The translations under genes and the position numbers were made by a program. A DNA stretch of 64,000 bases from Flavobacterium johnsoniae (GTDB lineage Bacteria; Bacteroidota; Bacteroidia; Flavobacteriales; Flavobacteriaceae), in the NCBI RefSeq assembly GCF_030388325.1, contig NZ_CP103794.1, positions 3,100,001-3,164,000 on the forward strand. Direction: 5' to 3'. Below the pieces are notes generated by a model. That model was not told the origin of the DNA, did no database searches, and worked only from the letters and a program-made list of their open reading frames with translations. Shown piece after piece: positions 55,062 to 62,515 of this stretch (position 1 is its first letter; each line of letters starts with the position of its first letter).

Positions 55062-55412
55062 CTAAAATAAAGCAGGAGGAGCTCTTAAGGAAAACAAACT
55101 TCCTTTGAAGAATGTAGAAACTGATTTTGTATAAGCAAATACAGAATTGCTTTCAAATTGTACTTTCTTAAAAATTACAATTTGATGTGAATTTGGAATG
55201 AAAGTGCTGAATGTAAAATGACAAACATGACATTTTGAATCGACTTCATGACTATGGGTTATTTCCTTTTGATTGGCACTTGAGTGGTGTACGCAAGGTT
55301 TCTCTGAAAGCTGTTTGAAAAAATGCTCGTAAGAATGCACCGTCTGAAACAGCATGGCAAACAATACTGCAAAAGAGGCTAAGAAATTTACTAATACGAT
55401 TCTTTTTTTCAT
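55062..55412 (-). CDS. Exported His/Cys-rich small protein, first gene of the metal operon
   Basis: 116 aa. Signal-like helix LVNFLASFAVLFAMLFQTV, then HSYEHFFKQLSEKPCVHHSSANQ, ITHSHEVDSKCHVCHFTF and a hydrophobic, Phe-rich tail. The HSYEH, CVHH and CHVCH clusters suggest metal binding in the periplasm or at the membrane. Similar small proteins precede TonB receptor/ABC sets in Flavobacteriia, as far as I recall. It lies downstream of a promoter (55476-55483) that carries a palindrome, and leads into the ATPase gene. Confidence 0.65.
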   Translation of the reverse strand: MKKRIVLVNFLASFAVLFAMLFQTVHSYEHFFKQLSEKPCVHHSSANQKEITHSHEVDSKCHVCHFTFSTFIPNSHQIVIFKKVQFESNSVFAYTKSVSTFFKGSLFSLRAPPALF

Positions 55413-55463
55413 TCAATTTTTTTCTGTGCAATTTTTAAATATCTAATATTGAAATATATAATC

Positions 55464-55476
55464 GCAACAGAGTTGC
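55464..55476 (-). promoter_or_regulatory. Palindrome GCAACAGAGTTGC over the metal-operon promoter
   Basis: A perfect 5-bp arm palindrome with 3-base centre, GCAAC-AGA-GTTGC. It touches the -7 element CAAATATA at 55476-55483 and covers the likely transcription start, the position of a repressor site. The GCAAC-N3-GTTGC form resembles sites I associate with Zur/Fur-type repressors in Bacteroidota; that link is from memory. Confidence 0.6.
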
Positions 55477-55483
55477 AAATATA
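55476..55483 (-). promoter_or_regulatory. -7 promoter element of the metal operon
   Basis: CAAATATA on the plus strand is TATATTTG on the minus strand, an exact TAnnTTTG, about 64 bases before the start codon of the small exported protein. Confidence 0.6.
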
Positions 55484-56064
55484 GGCATCTTATTTATAAA
55501 TATTATATCTGCAATGTTTTTTTATCTTTAATTTTGAGTTCAAATCCTTTAATTACAGGCGTTTCACAGGTTGCTGTAAAATAATTTCAAAGTATGGATG
55601 CAGGAAAAATCGTCAAAATATTCATCCAAAGCTTCCTCAAAAATTGTTTTTAGTCTTTGGAATACGGTCAAAAAATAATTTAGATTTCAGTTTTTCGATG
55701 TCTAGATTTCTAAAAATTGAACTTGCTTTTTCTTAGATTATTAATTTTTTTAAGTGCTTTTTTTTTAGCATCATGAAGTATTAAAGTAAAAAATATTTAT
55801 AAAATTATTATAAAAAACAAACTAGTTCCTTTGTGATTATAAGTTAGATCATCAATTTCTGATTTCTAATTAACAGAAAAAGTAGTATTAATAAGTAAGT
55901 TTTTTGTTATAAAATGCAATTTTAACTCGGATTTCTGTTATAATTTTCCTAGTTTTACTCAAGCAGCAGTTTTAAATCTGTTGAATTAAATTAAAATTTA
56001 GATTGATATTTATCACTTTACAATATCAATTTTCTAACGGGCATTCCGCTCATTAAAAATACAA
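55484..56064. other. Intergenic region with no clear gene; possible degraded minus-strand frame
   Basis: 580 bases, very AT-rich. On the minus strand near 55564-55683 an open stretch without a start codon reads KTIFEEALDEYFDDFSCIH then ends SNL; a second frame just upstream reads RNLDIEKLKSKLFFDRIPKT. Together they look like a gene remnant broken by a shift, but no family can be named. The rest has no hairpin or promoter I trust. Confidence 0.3.
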
Positions 56065-56820
56065 ATGCTTATGAAAATAGGATTAATCGGATTCGGGAAG
56101 ACTGGAAAATCAGTAGCTTCAATATTATTAGAAAATAAAAAATTCTGCTTAGAATGGGTTTTAAGACAAAGTACAGTTTTGGAACATAGATCTGTACCAG
56201 AATTTTTTGGAGTGCAGTCAGACGAACCCGGCTTAATCTATTCAAGTTCAAAAACTTCAATTGAAGAATTGCTAGAAAAACATCCGGTAGATGTAATTAT
56301 TGACTTTTCTTCTCATCAAGGAATTTATACTTATGGTGAAGCTGCTGCGAAAAAGAAAGTCAAAATCATTTCTGCGATTTCACATTATAAAGAAAAAGAG
56401 TTGCAATTTTTAAAGAAATTAGGACAGAAAACAACCGTTTTTTGGTCGCCAAATATAACTTTGGGAGTTAACTATTTATTGTTTGCCGCAAAGTTCTTAA
56501 AGAAAATAGCACCTTGGGTTGATATTGAAGTAAATGAAGAGCATTTTAAAGCCAAAGAAGGAACTTCTGGAACAGCAATAAAAATTGCTGAAGCGCTAGA
56601 TGTAGATACTGAGAATATCAATTCTGTTCGGGCGGGCGGAATTGTTGGAAAACATGAAGTTATTTTCGGATTTCCTTTTCAAACGGTACGAATTATTCAC
56701 GAATCTATTTCTAGAGAAGCCTTTGGAAATGGAGTTATTTTCGTTGCCGAAAACATTAAAGAAAAAGAAGACGGTCTTTACAATTTTGAAGATATATTGA
56801 CACCGTATTTTACTGTGTAG
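56065..56820 (+). CDS. DapB-like reductase with altered active-site region
   Basis: 251 aa (an ATG two codons later at 56071 is also possible). The Rossmann start MKIGLIGFGKTGKSVA fits the dihydrodipicolinate reductase family (NAD(P)H, lysine pathway). Later pieces match DapB: VDVIIDFSS, SPNITLGVNYLLFAAKFLKKIAPWVDIEV, EGTSGTAIKIAEAL and SVRAGGIVGKHEVIFGF. In the usual EAHHxxKxDAPSGTA segment the first His and the catalytic Lys appear replaced (NEEHFKAKEGTSGTA), so the catalytic site may be changed. It is monocistronic, with no lysine gene nearby. Confidence 0.82.
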   Translation: MLMKIGLIGFGKTGKSVASILLENKKFCLEWVLRQSTVLEHRSVPEFFGVQSDEPGLIYSSSKTSIEELLEKHPVDVIIDFSSHQGIYTYGEAAAKKKVKIISAISHYKEKELQFLKKLGQKTTVFWSPNITLGVNYLLFAAKFLKKIAPWVDIEVNEEHFKAKEGTSGTAIKIAEALDVDTENINSVRAGGIVGKHEVIFGFPFQTVRIIHESISREAFGNGVIFVAENIKEKEDGLYNFEDILTPYFTV

Positions 56821-56830
56821 AATAGTTTAA

Positions 56831-56903
56831 TCTCGCAAAGACGCGAAGTCGCAAAGTTTCTTTTTAGGCCTTTAAAATTTAACGACTTTGCGTCTTTGCG
56901 AGA
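56831..56903. repeat. Inverted CGCAAAG repeat
   Basis: Arms TCTCGCAAAGACGCGAAGTCG (56831-56851) and CGACTTTGCGTCTTTGCGAGA (56883-56903) pair with one mismatch. The element sits between the converging DapB-like and sdhB genes. Confidence 0.85.
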
Positions 56904-56929
56904 AATTCTCTGTAGTATTTTAAATTACT

Positions 56930-57676
56930 TTACTTCCTAAAAGCCAAAGCTTTCATATATTCTAAATTCATTTTGGCAATAGAAAGTACTGAGATTCCTT
57001 GCGGACATTCGATTTCGCAGGCACGTGTGTCAGAACAAGCTCCAAAACCTTCTTCATCCATTTTTTTTACCATTGTTAGAGCACGTTTAGAAGCTTCTAC
57101 TTTTCCTTGTGGCAACAACGCTAAATGCGTTATTTTGGCTCCGACAAATAAAGCTGCGCTGGCATTTTTGCAAGAAGCAACACAAGCTCCACATCCAATA
57201 CAAGCGGCGGCATCAAAAGCTTCTTCTGCAATTTCATAAGAAATCGGAATACTGTTTGCCTCAGGCGCTTGACCAGTTGAAGCACCAATAAAACCTCCAG
57301 AAGCAATAATGGAATCAAAAGCTTTTCGGTCAATTTTTAAATCTCGTAAAACAGGAAAAGCTTTGGCGCGAAAAGGTTCAATATAAATAGTATCTCCGTC
57401 TTTAAAACTTCTCATATGAAGTTGGCAAGTTGTAGTATTTTTTAAAGGACCATGCGCTCTTCCGTTAATCATTACGCCACATTGACCGCATATTCCTTCT
57501 CGGCAATCATGATCAAATTCTATAACGCGTTCGCCTTGCTGAATTAGATTTTCGTTTAAAAGATCCAACATTTCAAGAAAAGACATATGTTCTGAAACTC
57601 CATCAATTTCATAATCTGTCATTTCTCCTTTTGTAGAAGAATTAAATTGCCTCCAAATTTTAAGATAAAGCTTCAT
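56930..57676 (-). CDS. sdhB: Succinate dehydrogenase/fumarate reductase iron-sulfur subunit
   Basis: 248 aa. Cys motifs for three clusters are in order: CREGICGQCGVMINGRAHGPLKNTTTC for [2Fe-2S], CIGCGACVASC for [4Fe-4S], and CSDTRACEIECP for [3Fe-4S]. It passes electrons from the flavoprotein to a membrane anchor and quinone. It lies 52 bases after sdhA on the same strand, so both are cotranscribed. No cytochrome b/anchor gene is visible in the window, either upstream of sdhA or after sdhB. Confidence 0.93.
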   Translation of the reverse strand: MKLYLKIWRQFNSSTKGEMTDYEIDGVSEHMSFLEMLDLLNENLIQQGERVIEFDHDCREGICGQCGVMINGRAHGPLKNTTTCQLHMRSFKDGDTIYIEPFRAKAFPVLRDLKIDRKAFDSIIASGGFIGASTGQAPEANSIPISYEIAEEAFDAAACIGCGACVASCKNASAALFVGAKITHLALLPQGKVEASKRALTMVKKMDEEGFGACSDTRACEIECPQGISVLSIAKMNLEYMKALAFRK

Positions 57677-57728
57677 AGCATATTAATTAATAATTGATAA
57701 TTATGAATTGATAATTGTTAATTATCAA

Positions 57729-59636
57729 TTATTTATAGCTTCTAACAGCCAATTCTACAGCTTCAAAGACAAGAGGTTCTTTGTGCAGTTTAGGTTCTTC
57801 ATTATTTCCTTTCCATTGCCAAGCCGAAACGTAGCAGAAATCCTCGTCATTTCGAACGGCTTCACCATCAGGAGTTTGATATTCTTCCCTAAAATGTGCT
57901 CCGCATGATTCTTCGCGTTGTAAGGCATCATAACACATTAATTCGGCTAATTCGATATAATCTGCAATTCGTCCAGCTTTTTCCAATTCGCTGTTGAGTG
58001 TATTGTCGCCTGTAATTCTGAGATCTTTTTCGAATGAAGCTTTCAATTCTCGAATTTCAATTAAAGCCTCTTCTAAATTTTTTCTGTTTCTAGAAAGACC
58101 ACATTTTTCATATAATAATCGTCCAATTTTTTTATGAAAATAATCAGCAGAAAGAGTTCCGTTAGTATGTAAAAAACAATCTAATTGTCTTCTTACCGCT
58201 TTTTCAGCTTCCTCAAAAGCAGGATGAGAAACATCATATTTTGTTGCATTTAATTCGCCTGATAAATAATTAGGAATGGTATATGGAGCAATAAAATAAC
58301 CATCGACACAAGCCTGAAGTAGTGAATTTGCTCCCAAACGATTAGCGCCATGATCGGCAAAATTAGCTTCGCCTAAAGCAAATAACCCTGGAATTGTTGT
58401 CATTAGTTCATAATCTACCCAAAGTCCGCCCATTGTAAAGTGCGCAGAAGGAGAAATAAGCATAGGTTCTTTATAAGCATTTATTCCTGTAATTTTTTCA
58501 TACATGGTAAAAAGATTGCTGTATTTTACCTCAATTGCATCTTTTCCCTGCGCTTTTATAGCATCTGAAAAATCTAAATAAATAGCGTTTTTCATTGGAC
58601 CAACGCCATGTCCGGCATCAATTCTTTCCTTTGCAGCGCGCGACGAAATATCTCTCGGAGCCAAATTTCCAAACGAAGGATAGCGACGTTCTAAATAATA
58701 ATCTCTTTCTTCCTCGGGAATTAAATTTGCCTTTCTGTCATCATTTGCGGTTTTGGGAACCCAGATTCGTCCATCATTTCGAAGCGATTCAGACATTAAA
58801 GTCAACTTAGATTGATTTTCGCCATGTTGTGGAAGTGAAGTAGGATGAAACTGAATCCAACTCACGCCAGCCATAAAAGCACCTTTTTTGTGCGCTCTCC
58901 AAACGGCAGAACTATTACACCCCATTGCTAAAGTCGACAAATAATATACTTTTCCGTAACCTCCAGAAGCCAAAACAACAGCATCTGCAGCATAACGTTC
59001 GATAGTTCCAGTTTCTAGATTTCTTGCAATTATGCCTTTGGCTTTGCCATCAATAACAACCAATTCGAGCATTTCATGACGTGTGTATAATGCTATCTTT
59101 CCTAGAGCGACTTGTCTTTCTAAAGCTTGATAAGCACCCAATAAAAGCTGCTGTCCTGTCTGTCCTCGGGCATAAAAAGTTCTAGAAACCTGAACGCCGC
59201 CAAATGATCGATTGTTTAGATATCCAGCGTATTCTCTAGCGAAAGGAACACCTTGAGCCACAGCATGATCGATAAGATGTGCAGAACATTCTGCTAAACG
59301 ATACACATTGGCTTCTCGAGATCTAAAATCACCACCTTTAATAGTATCGTAAAACATTCTGAAAGTGCTGTCTCCATCATTTTTGTAGTTTTTGGCTGCA
59401 TTTACTCCGCCTTGAGCGGCAACAGAATGTGCACGTCTAGCAGAATCCTGAAAACAAAAGGATTGAATATTATAGCCTTGTTCTGCGAGTGAAGCTGCAC
59501 AGGAAGCGCCCGCAAGACCGGTGCCTACAACTATAATATTTAGTTTTTTTCGGTTTGCTGGATTAACTAACTTCGCTTTAGACTTGTAAAGATTCCATTT
59601 ATCAGCAAGAGGACCTTCGGGTATTTTTGACTCCAT
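57729..59636 (-). CDS. sdhA: Succinate dehydrogenase/fumarate reductase flavoprotein subunit
   Basis: 635 aa. FAD site: [19 protein letters not shown] and [12 protein letters not shown] (His for covalent FAD), with [15 protein letters not shown]. Substrate-site motifs [15 protein letters not shown], and SAHFTMGGL followed by [17 protein letters not shown] are present. Length and layout fit the Bacteroidota/epsilon-type flavoprotein, longer than the classical one. With sdhB it forms the catalytic dimer oxidising succinate or reducing fumarate. The adjoining HxlR gene lies on the same strand about 150 bases upstream, with no anchor gene between. Confidence 0.95.
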   Translation of the reverse strand: MESKIPEGPLADKWNLYKSKAKLVNPANRKKLNIIVVGTGLAGASCAASLAEQGYNIQSFCFQDSARRAHSVAAQGGVNAAKNYKNDGDSTFRMFYDTIKGGDFRSREANVYRLAECSAHLIDHAVAQGVPFAREYAGYLNNRSFGGVQVSRTFYARGQTGQQLLLGAYQALERQVALGKIALYTRHEMLELVVIDGKAKGIIARNLETGTIERYAADAVVLASGGYGKVYYLSTLAMGCNSSAVWRAHKKGAFMAGVSWIQFHPTSLPQHGENQSKLTLMSESLRNDGRIWVPKTANDDRKANLIPEEERDYYLERRYPSFGNLAPRDISSRAAKERIDAGHGVGPMKNAIYLDFSDAIKAQGKDAIEVKYSNLFTMYEKITGINAYKEPMLISPSAHFTMGGLWVDYELMTTIPGLFALGEANFADHGANRLGANSLLQACVDGYFIAPYTIPNYLSGELNATKYDVSHPAFEEAEKAVRRQLDCFLHTNGTLSADYFHKKIGRLLYEKCGLSRNRKNLEEALIEIRELKASFEKDLRITGDNTLNSELEKAGRIADYIELAELMCYDALQREESCGAHFREEYQTPDGEAVRNDEDFCYVSAWQWKGNNEEPKLHKEPLVFEAVELAVRSYK

Positions 59637-59783
59637 ATTTTTAGTGGTTTAAAATAAAGTGCAACAAAATTTTAAAAAGAAACTAAATTGTAAGGAAGTC
59701 CTAATTTACTATAAATTATTGATTTACAGTTTAAGAAAGTAAGTATTTTATATAGTTTTTTATGATTTTAAATCGAAATGCAA

Positions 59784-60164
59784 TTATTCATTTCGATTTC
59801 CGATAATCTCTTTTCGATGTAAAGTTCCCCATTCATTTAACGCACTTATGACGTTATACAAAGTGTGGCTGTGTTCTGTTCTAGCATATTCAACAGTTGG
59901 AGGAAATGTATCATAGACAGTTCTGATAACTAATTTATTTACCTCAAGATCTTTAAGTTCTTTGGAAAGCATTTTATCTGTGATGCCATTTATATCTTTA
60001 GAAATTTCCTTAAATCGTTTTGGTCTGTTTGACAAAGCTATCAAAATTGGAAGTTTCCATCTTCCGCTTAAAACTTCGAGAGCATCTCTTACCGGTAATA
60101 ATGAAGCAAGACATTCTTCTGGCTGACAGTCCATTTCTTTCGTTAATTCACTTTTTGTTTTCAT
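59784..60164 (-). CDS. HxlR family transcriptional regulator
   Basis: 126 aa from ATG 60164. The frame continues to 60281, but that start would translate the operator repeats (giving STILEDSTILEDS) and overlap the next gene's start. HxlR winged-helix motifs: CQPEECLASLLPVRDALEVLSGRWKLPILIALS, RFKEISKDINGITDKMLSKELKDLE, VIRTVYDTFPPTVEYARTEHSHTL and LNEWG. It is divergent from the azoreductase gene and most likely represses it in response to a reactive electrophile or quinone. Cys in CQPEEC could be the sensor, as in other HxlR proteins. Confidence 0.93.
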   Translation of the reverse strand: MKTKSELTKEMDCQPEECLASLLPVRDALEVLSGRWKLPILIALSNRPKRFKEISKDINGITDKMLSKELKDLEVNKLVIRTVYDTFPPTVEYARTEHSHTLYNVISALNEWGTLHRKEIIGNRNE

Positions 60165-60177
60165 GTATATACTGTTA

Positions 60178-60228
60178 CTATCCTCAAGTATAGTGCTATC
60201 CTCAAGGATAGTACTATAAAAGAGATAG
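60178..60228. promoter_or_regulatory. Tandem operator palindromes between hxlR-type and azoreductase genes
   Basis: Two copies, CTATCCTCAAGTATAG at 60178-60193 and CTATCCTCAAGGATAG at 60196-60211, are spaced 18 bases apart; the second is perfect, the first has one mismatch. A looser ACTAT-N7-ATAGT follows at about 60213-60229. They sit just upstream of the azoreductase -7 element, as expected for an HxlR dimer binding cooperatively. Confidence 0.8.
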
Positions 60229-60238
60229 TAAATGTAAA

Positions 60239-60246
60239 TAAGTTTG
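60239..60246 (+). promoter_or_regulatory. -7 promoter element of the azoreductase gene
   Basis: TAAGTTTG matches TAnnTTTG; it ends 26 bases before the ATG and lies directly downstream of the operators. Confidence 0.6.
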
Positions 60247-60272
60247 TATTGTAAAACAAATGATATACAATT

Positions 60273-60884
60273 ATGAGCCAAAGAATTCTACAAATACTAA
60301 CAAGTACTAATGGAGAAAATTCATTTAGTAACCAATTATCTAATGCTGTTATCGAAAAACTAAAAGCAGCAAATCCGAGCAGTACAGTACAAACACTTGA
60401 TCTTTCTAAAACGCCTTTGCCATATTTAACAGGTTCACATATTAGTGCCGTTTATGCGCCTGCTGAAACACATTCGGAAGAACAAAAATTGGCACTCAAA
60501 TATTCAGATGATGCAATCGAAAATTTATTGGAATCTGATGTTATAGTGATTGGAGTTCCTTTATATAATTTCGGAATTCCTGCAGTTTTGAAAGGATGGA
60601 TTGATCAGATTGCTAGAGCAGGCAAGACTTTCAGTTATGCTGACGGATCGCCAAAAGGATTGGTAAATAATAAAAAAGTGTATTTATCAATTGCATCAGG
60701 TGCAATATTTTCTGAGGGACCGTACAAAAGTTATGATTTCTCTGAATCGTATTTACGAACGGTTTTCGCCTTTTTAGGAATGACCGATGTAACAACATTT
60801 CGCGTAGAAGGAACTGCAATTCCTGATTTTGCAGCCAATGCATTGCCTAAAGCTTTATCTTCTGTTGAGGAATTTGCTTTTTAA
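60273..60884 (+). CDS. azoR: FMN-dependent NADH azoreductase (AzoR/AcpD type)
   Basis: 203 aa, full family length. Flavodoxin-like fold: RILQILTSTNGENSFSNQLSNAV, the dimer/FMN loop VIGVPLYNFGIPAVLKGWIDQIARAGKTFSY, the glycine-rich KVYLSIASGAIFSEGPYKSYDFSESYLRTVFAFLGMTDVTTFRVEGTA. Homologues reduce azo bonds and quinones and are induced by thiol-reactive compounds under HxlR/YodB-type repressors. The divergent HxlR gene supports this. Confidence 0.95.
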   Translation: MSQRILQILTSTNGENSFSNQLSNAVIEKLKAANPSSTVQTLDLSKTPLPYLTGSHISAVYAPAETHSEEQKLALKYSDDAIENLLESDVIVIGVPLYNFGIPAVLKGWIDQIARAGKTFSYADGSPKGLVNNKKVYLSIASGAIFSEGPYKSYDFSESYLRTVFAFLGMTDVTTFRVEGTAIPDFAANALPKALSSVEEFAF

Positions 60885-60919
60885 ATTTAAGATAAATTCT
60901 TTTTTTATTACCTATAATG

Positions 60920-60952
60920 AAACCCGACAGATTTTTAAAACCTGTCGGGTTT
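60920..60952. terminator. Bidirectional terminator
   Basis: Stem AAACCCGACAG/CTGTCGGGTTT (11 bp, perfect) with an 11-base loop between the convergent azoR and thiolase genes. Confidence 0.8.
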
Positions 60953-60999
60953 AGCAGATTTATAAAATCAAATGAATGTTGTTGAAAAAATGTAAAAAA

Positions 61000-62277
61000 T
61001 TATTTTTCAATAATCATAGTTACTCCTTGTCCGCCTGCGGCACAAATAGAAATTAATCCTTTTCCAGAACCTTTTTCGTTTAGCAATTTTGCCATTACGC
61101 CAATAATTCTTCCGCCAGTTGCTGCAAATGGGTGAGCAGCTGCTAAACTGCTTCCTTTTACATTTAATTTGTTACGATCTATTGCGCCAAGTGTTTTCTT
61201 TAAACCAATTTCAGCGCTCAATTCAGGACTTTCCCAAATCTTTAAAGTTGCTAAAGTTTGAGCCGCAAAAGCTTCGTGAATTTCATAATAATCAAAATCT
61301 TGTAAATTTAATTCGGCTTTTTCCAGCATTCTTGACGCAGCAAATAATGGCGCTAACAATAAATTCTGCTGGTTTTTTACATATTCGATTGCTGCAATTT
61401 CAGCAAAAGTAATATAAGCTAAAATAGGAAGTCCTTGCTCTTTTGCCCATTCTTCGCTAGCCAAAAGAATACAAGATGCTCCATCAGTTAAAGGAGTTGA
61501 ATTTCCTGCTGTCAAAGTTCCATTTACTTTGTCGAAAGCGGGATTTAATTTGGCCAATTTTTCAATTGTAGAATCTCTTCTTAGATTATTATCTTTTTCT
61601 AATCCGTTAAAAGACGTAATCATATCATCAAAAAAACCTTCGTCGTAAGCTTTTGCCATATTCAAATGACTTTTTAAAGCAAATTGATCTTGTTCTTCGC
61701 GAGATATTTTATAATATTTAGCCGTAATTTCAGTATGTCCCCCCATTGAAAGTCCTGTTTGAGATTCTTCATTTCTAGGCACAAGCGGACTTAAATCTTT
61801 TGGACGAAGTTTTAAAAAGGTCTTAATTTTTGCTCCTAATGATTTTGCATATCGAGCTTCTAACAATATTTTTCGAAGTTTTTCGCTCACTGCAATTGGC
61901 ATGTCGCTGATAGAATCTACGCCGCCAGCAATCCCAGAATCAATTTGTCCTAGTGCAATTTTATTGGCAATATAAATAGCACTTTCAATTCCAGTGTCAC
62001 AGGCTTGCTGTAAATCGCAAGCAGGAGTTTCTGGGGCTAGGCTTGTTTTCATAACACATTCGCGAATCAGATTATTGTCGTAAGTATGCTTAATAACAGC
62101 ACCTCCGGCAACTTCACCTAATAATTTTCCTTTCAAACTGTATTTATCAATTAAACCATCGAGTGCGGCAATCATCATTTCTTTATTGCCAACATTAGAA
62201 TAGGCTGTATTTGCTCTTGCAAAAGGAATTCTGTTGTAACCTACAATAGCCACTTTTCTTATTGTATTTGATTTCAT
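61000..62277 (-). CDS. Acetyl-CoA acyltransferase (thiolase)
   Basis: 425 aa, longer than the classical 390-aa biosynthetic thiolase and closer to the FadI/long-chain degradative group. Nucleophile C93 is in DLQQACDTGIESA. The other catalytic parts are YEIHEAFAAQTLA (His), AAAHPFAATGGRIIG (His), and ICAAGGQGVTMI (Cys). It cleaves or forms beta-ketoacyl-CoA, in beta-oxidation with a FadJ-type partner that is not in the window. It is a single gene. Confidence 0.93.
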   Translation of the reverse strand: MKSNTIRKVAIVGYNRIPFARANTAYSNVGNKEMMIAALDGLIDKYSLKGKLLGEVAGGAVIKHTYDNNLIRECVMKTSLAPETPACDLQQACDTGIESAIYIANKIALGQIDSGIAGGVDSISDMPIAVSEKLRKILLEARYAKSLGAKIKTFLKLRPKDLSPLVPRNEESQTGLSMGGHTEITAKYYKISREEQDQFALKSHLNMAKAYDEGFFDDMITSFNGLEKDNNLRRDSTIEKLAKLNPAFDKVNGTLTAGNSTPLTDGASCILLASEEWAKEQGLPILAYITFAEIAAIEYVKNQQNLLLAPLFAASRMLEKAELNLQDFDYYEIHEAFAAQTLATLKIWESPELSAEIGLKKTLGAIDRNKLNVKGSSLAAAHPFAATGGRIIGVMAKLLNEKGSGKGLISICAAGGQGVTMIIEK

Positions 62278-62480
62278 ATCAGGATATTATTAAATGAAAA
62301 TTTTAAAATTTTTTGATTTATAAAGATAAAAATACAATTCGGGATTATACTTAATGTAGATTAATTTCTAAGGAAATACTTCATAACTAATTTTCAGCTG
62401 TGATTCTTACTAATTCATTACAAATTGTTAGATTTATTTAGAATGAATAAAAATAATTTGGAAAAGTTAAGATTTGAAAT

Positions 62481-62488
62481 TACTTTTG
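62481..62488 (+). promoter_or_regulatory. -7 and -33 promoter of the TonB receptor gene
   Basis: TACTTTTG is an exact TAnnTTTG, and TTG at 62458-62460 lies 20 bases upstream, within the normal 17-23 spacing for Bacteroidota promoters. The ATG is 28 bases downstream. Confidence 0.7.
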
Positions 62489-62515
62489 TGCCATAAAATT
62501 TAAAACCAAACCAAA

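Noticed and set aside
60165..60281. Longer HxlR reading frame starting at 60281 with a repeated STILEDSTILEDS stretch
   Set aside because: That stretch is translation of the operator palindromes and the frame would overlap the azoR start; the ATG at 60164 begins the conserved N-terminus.
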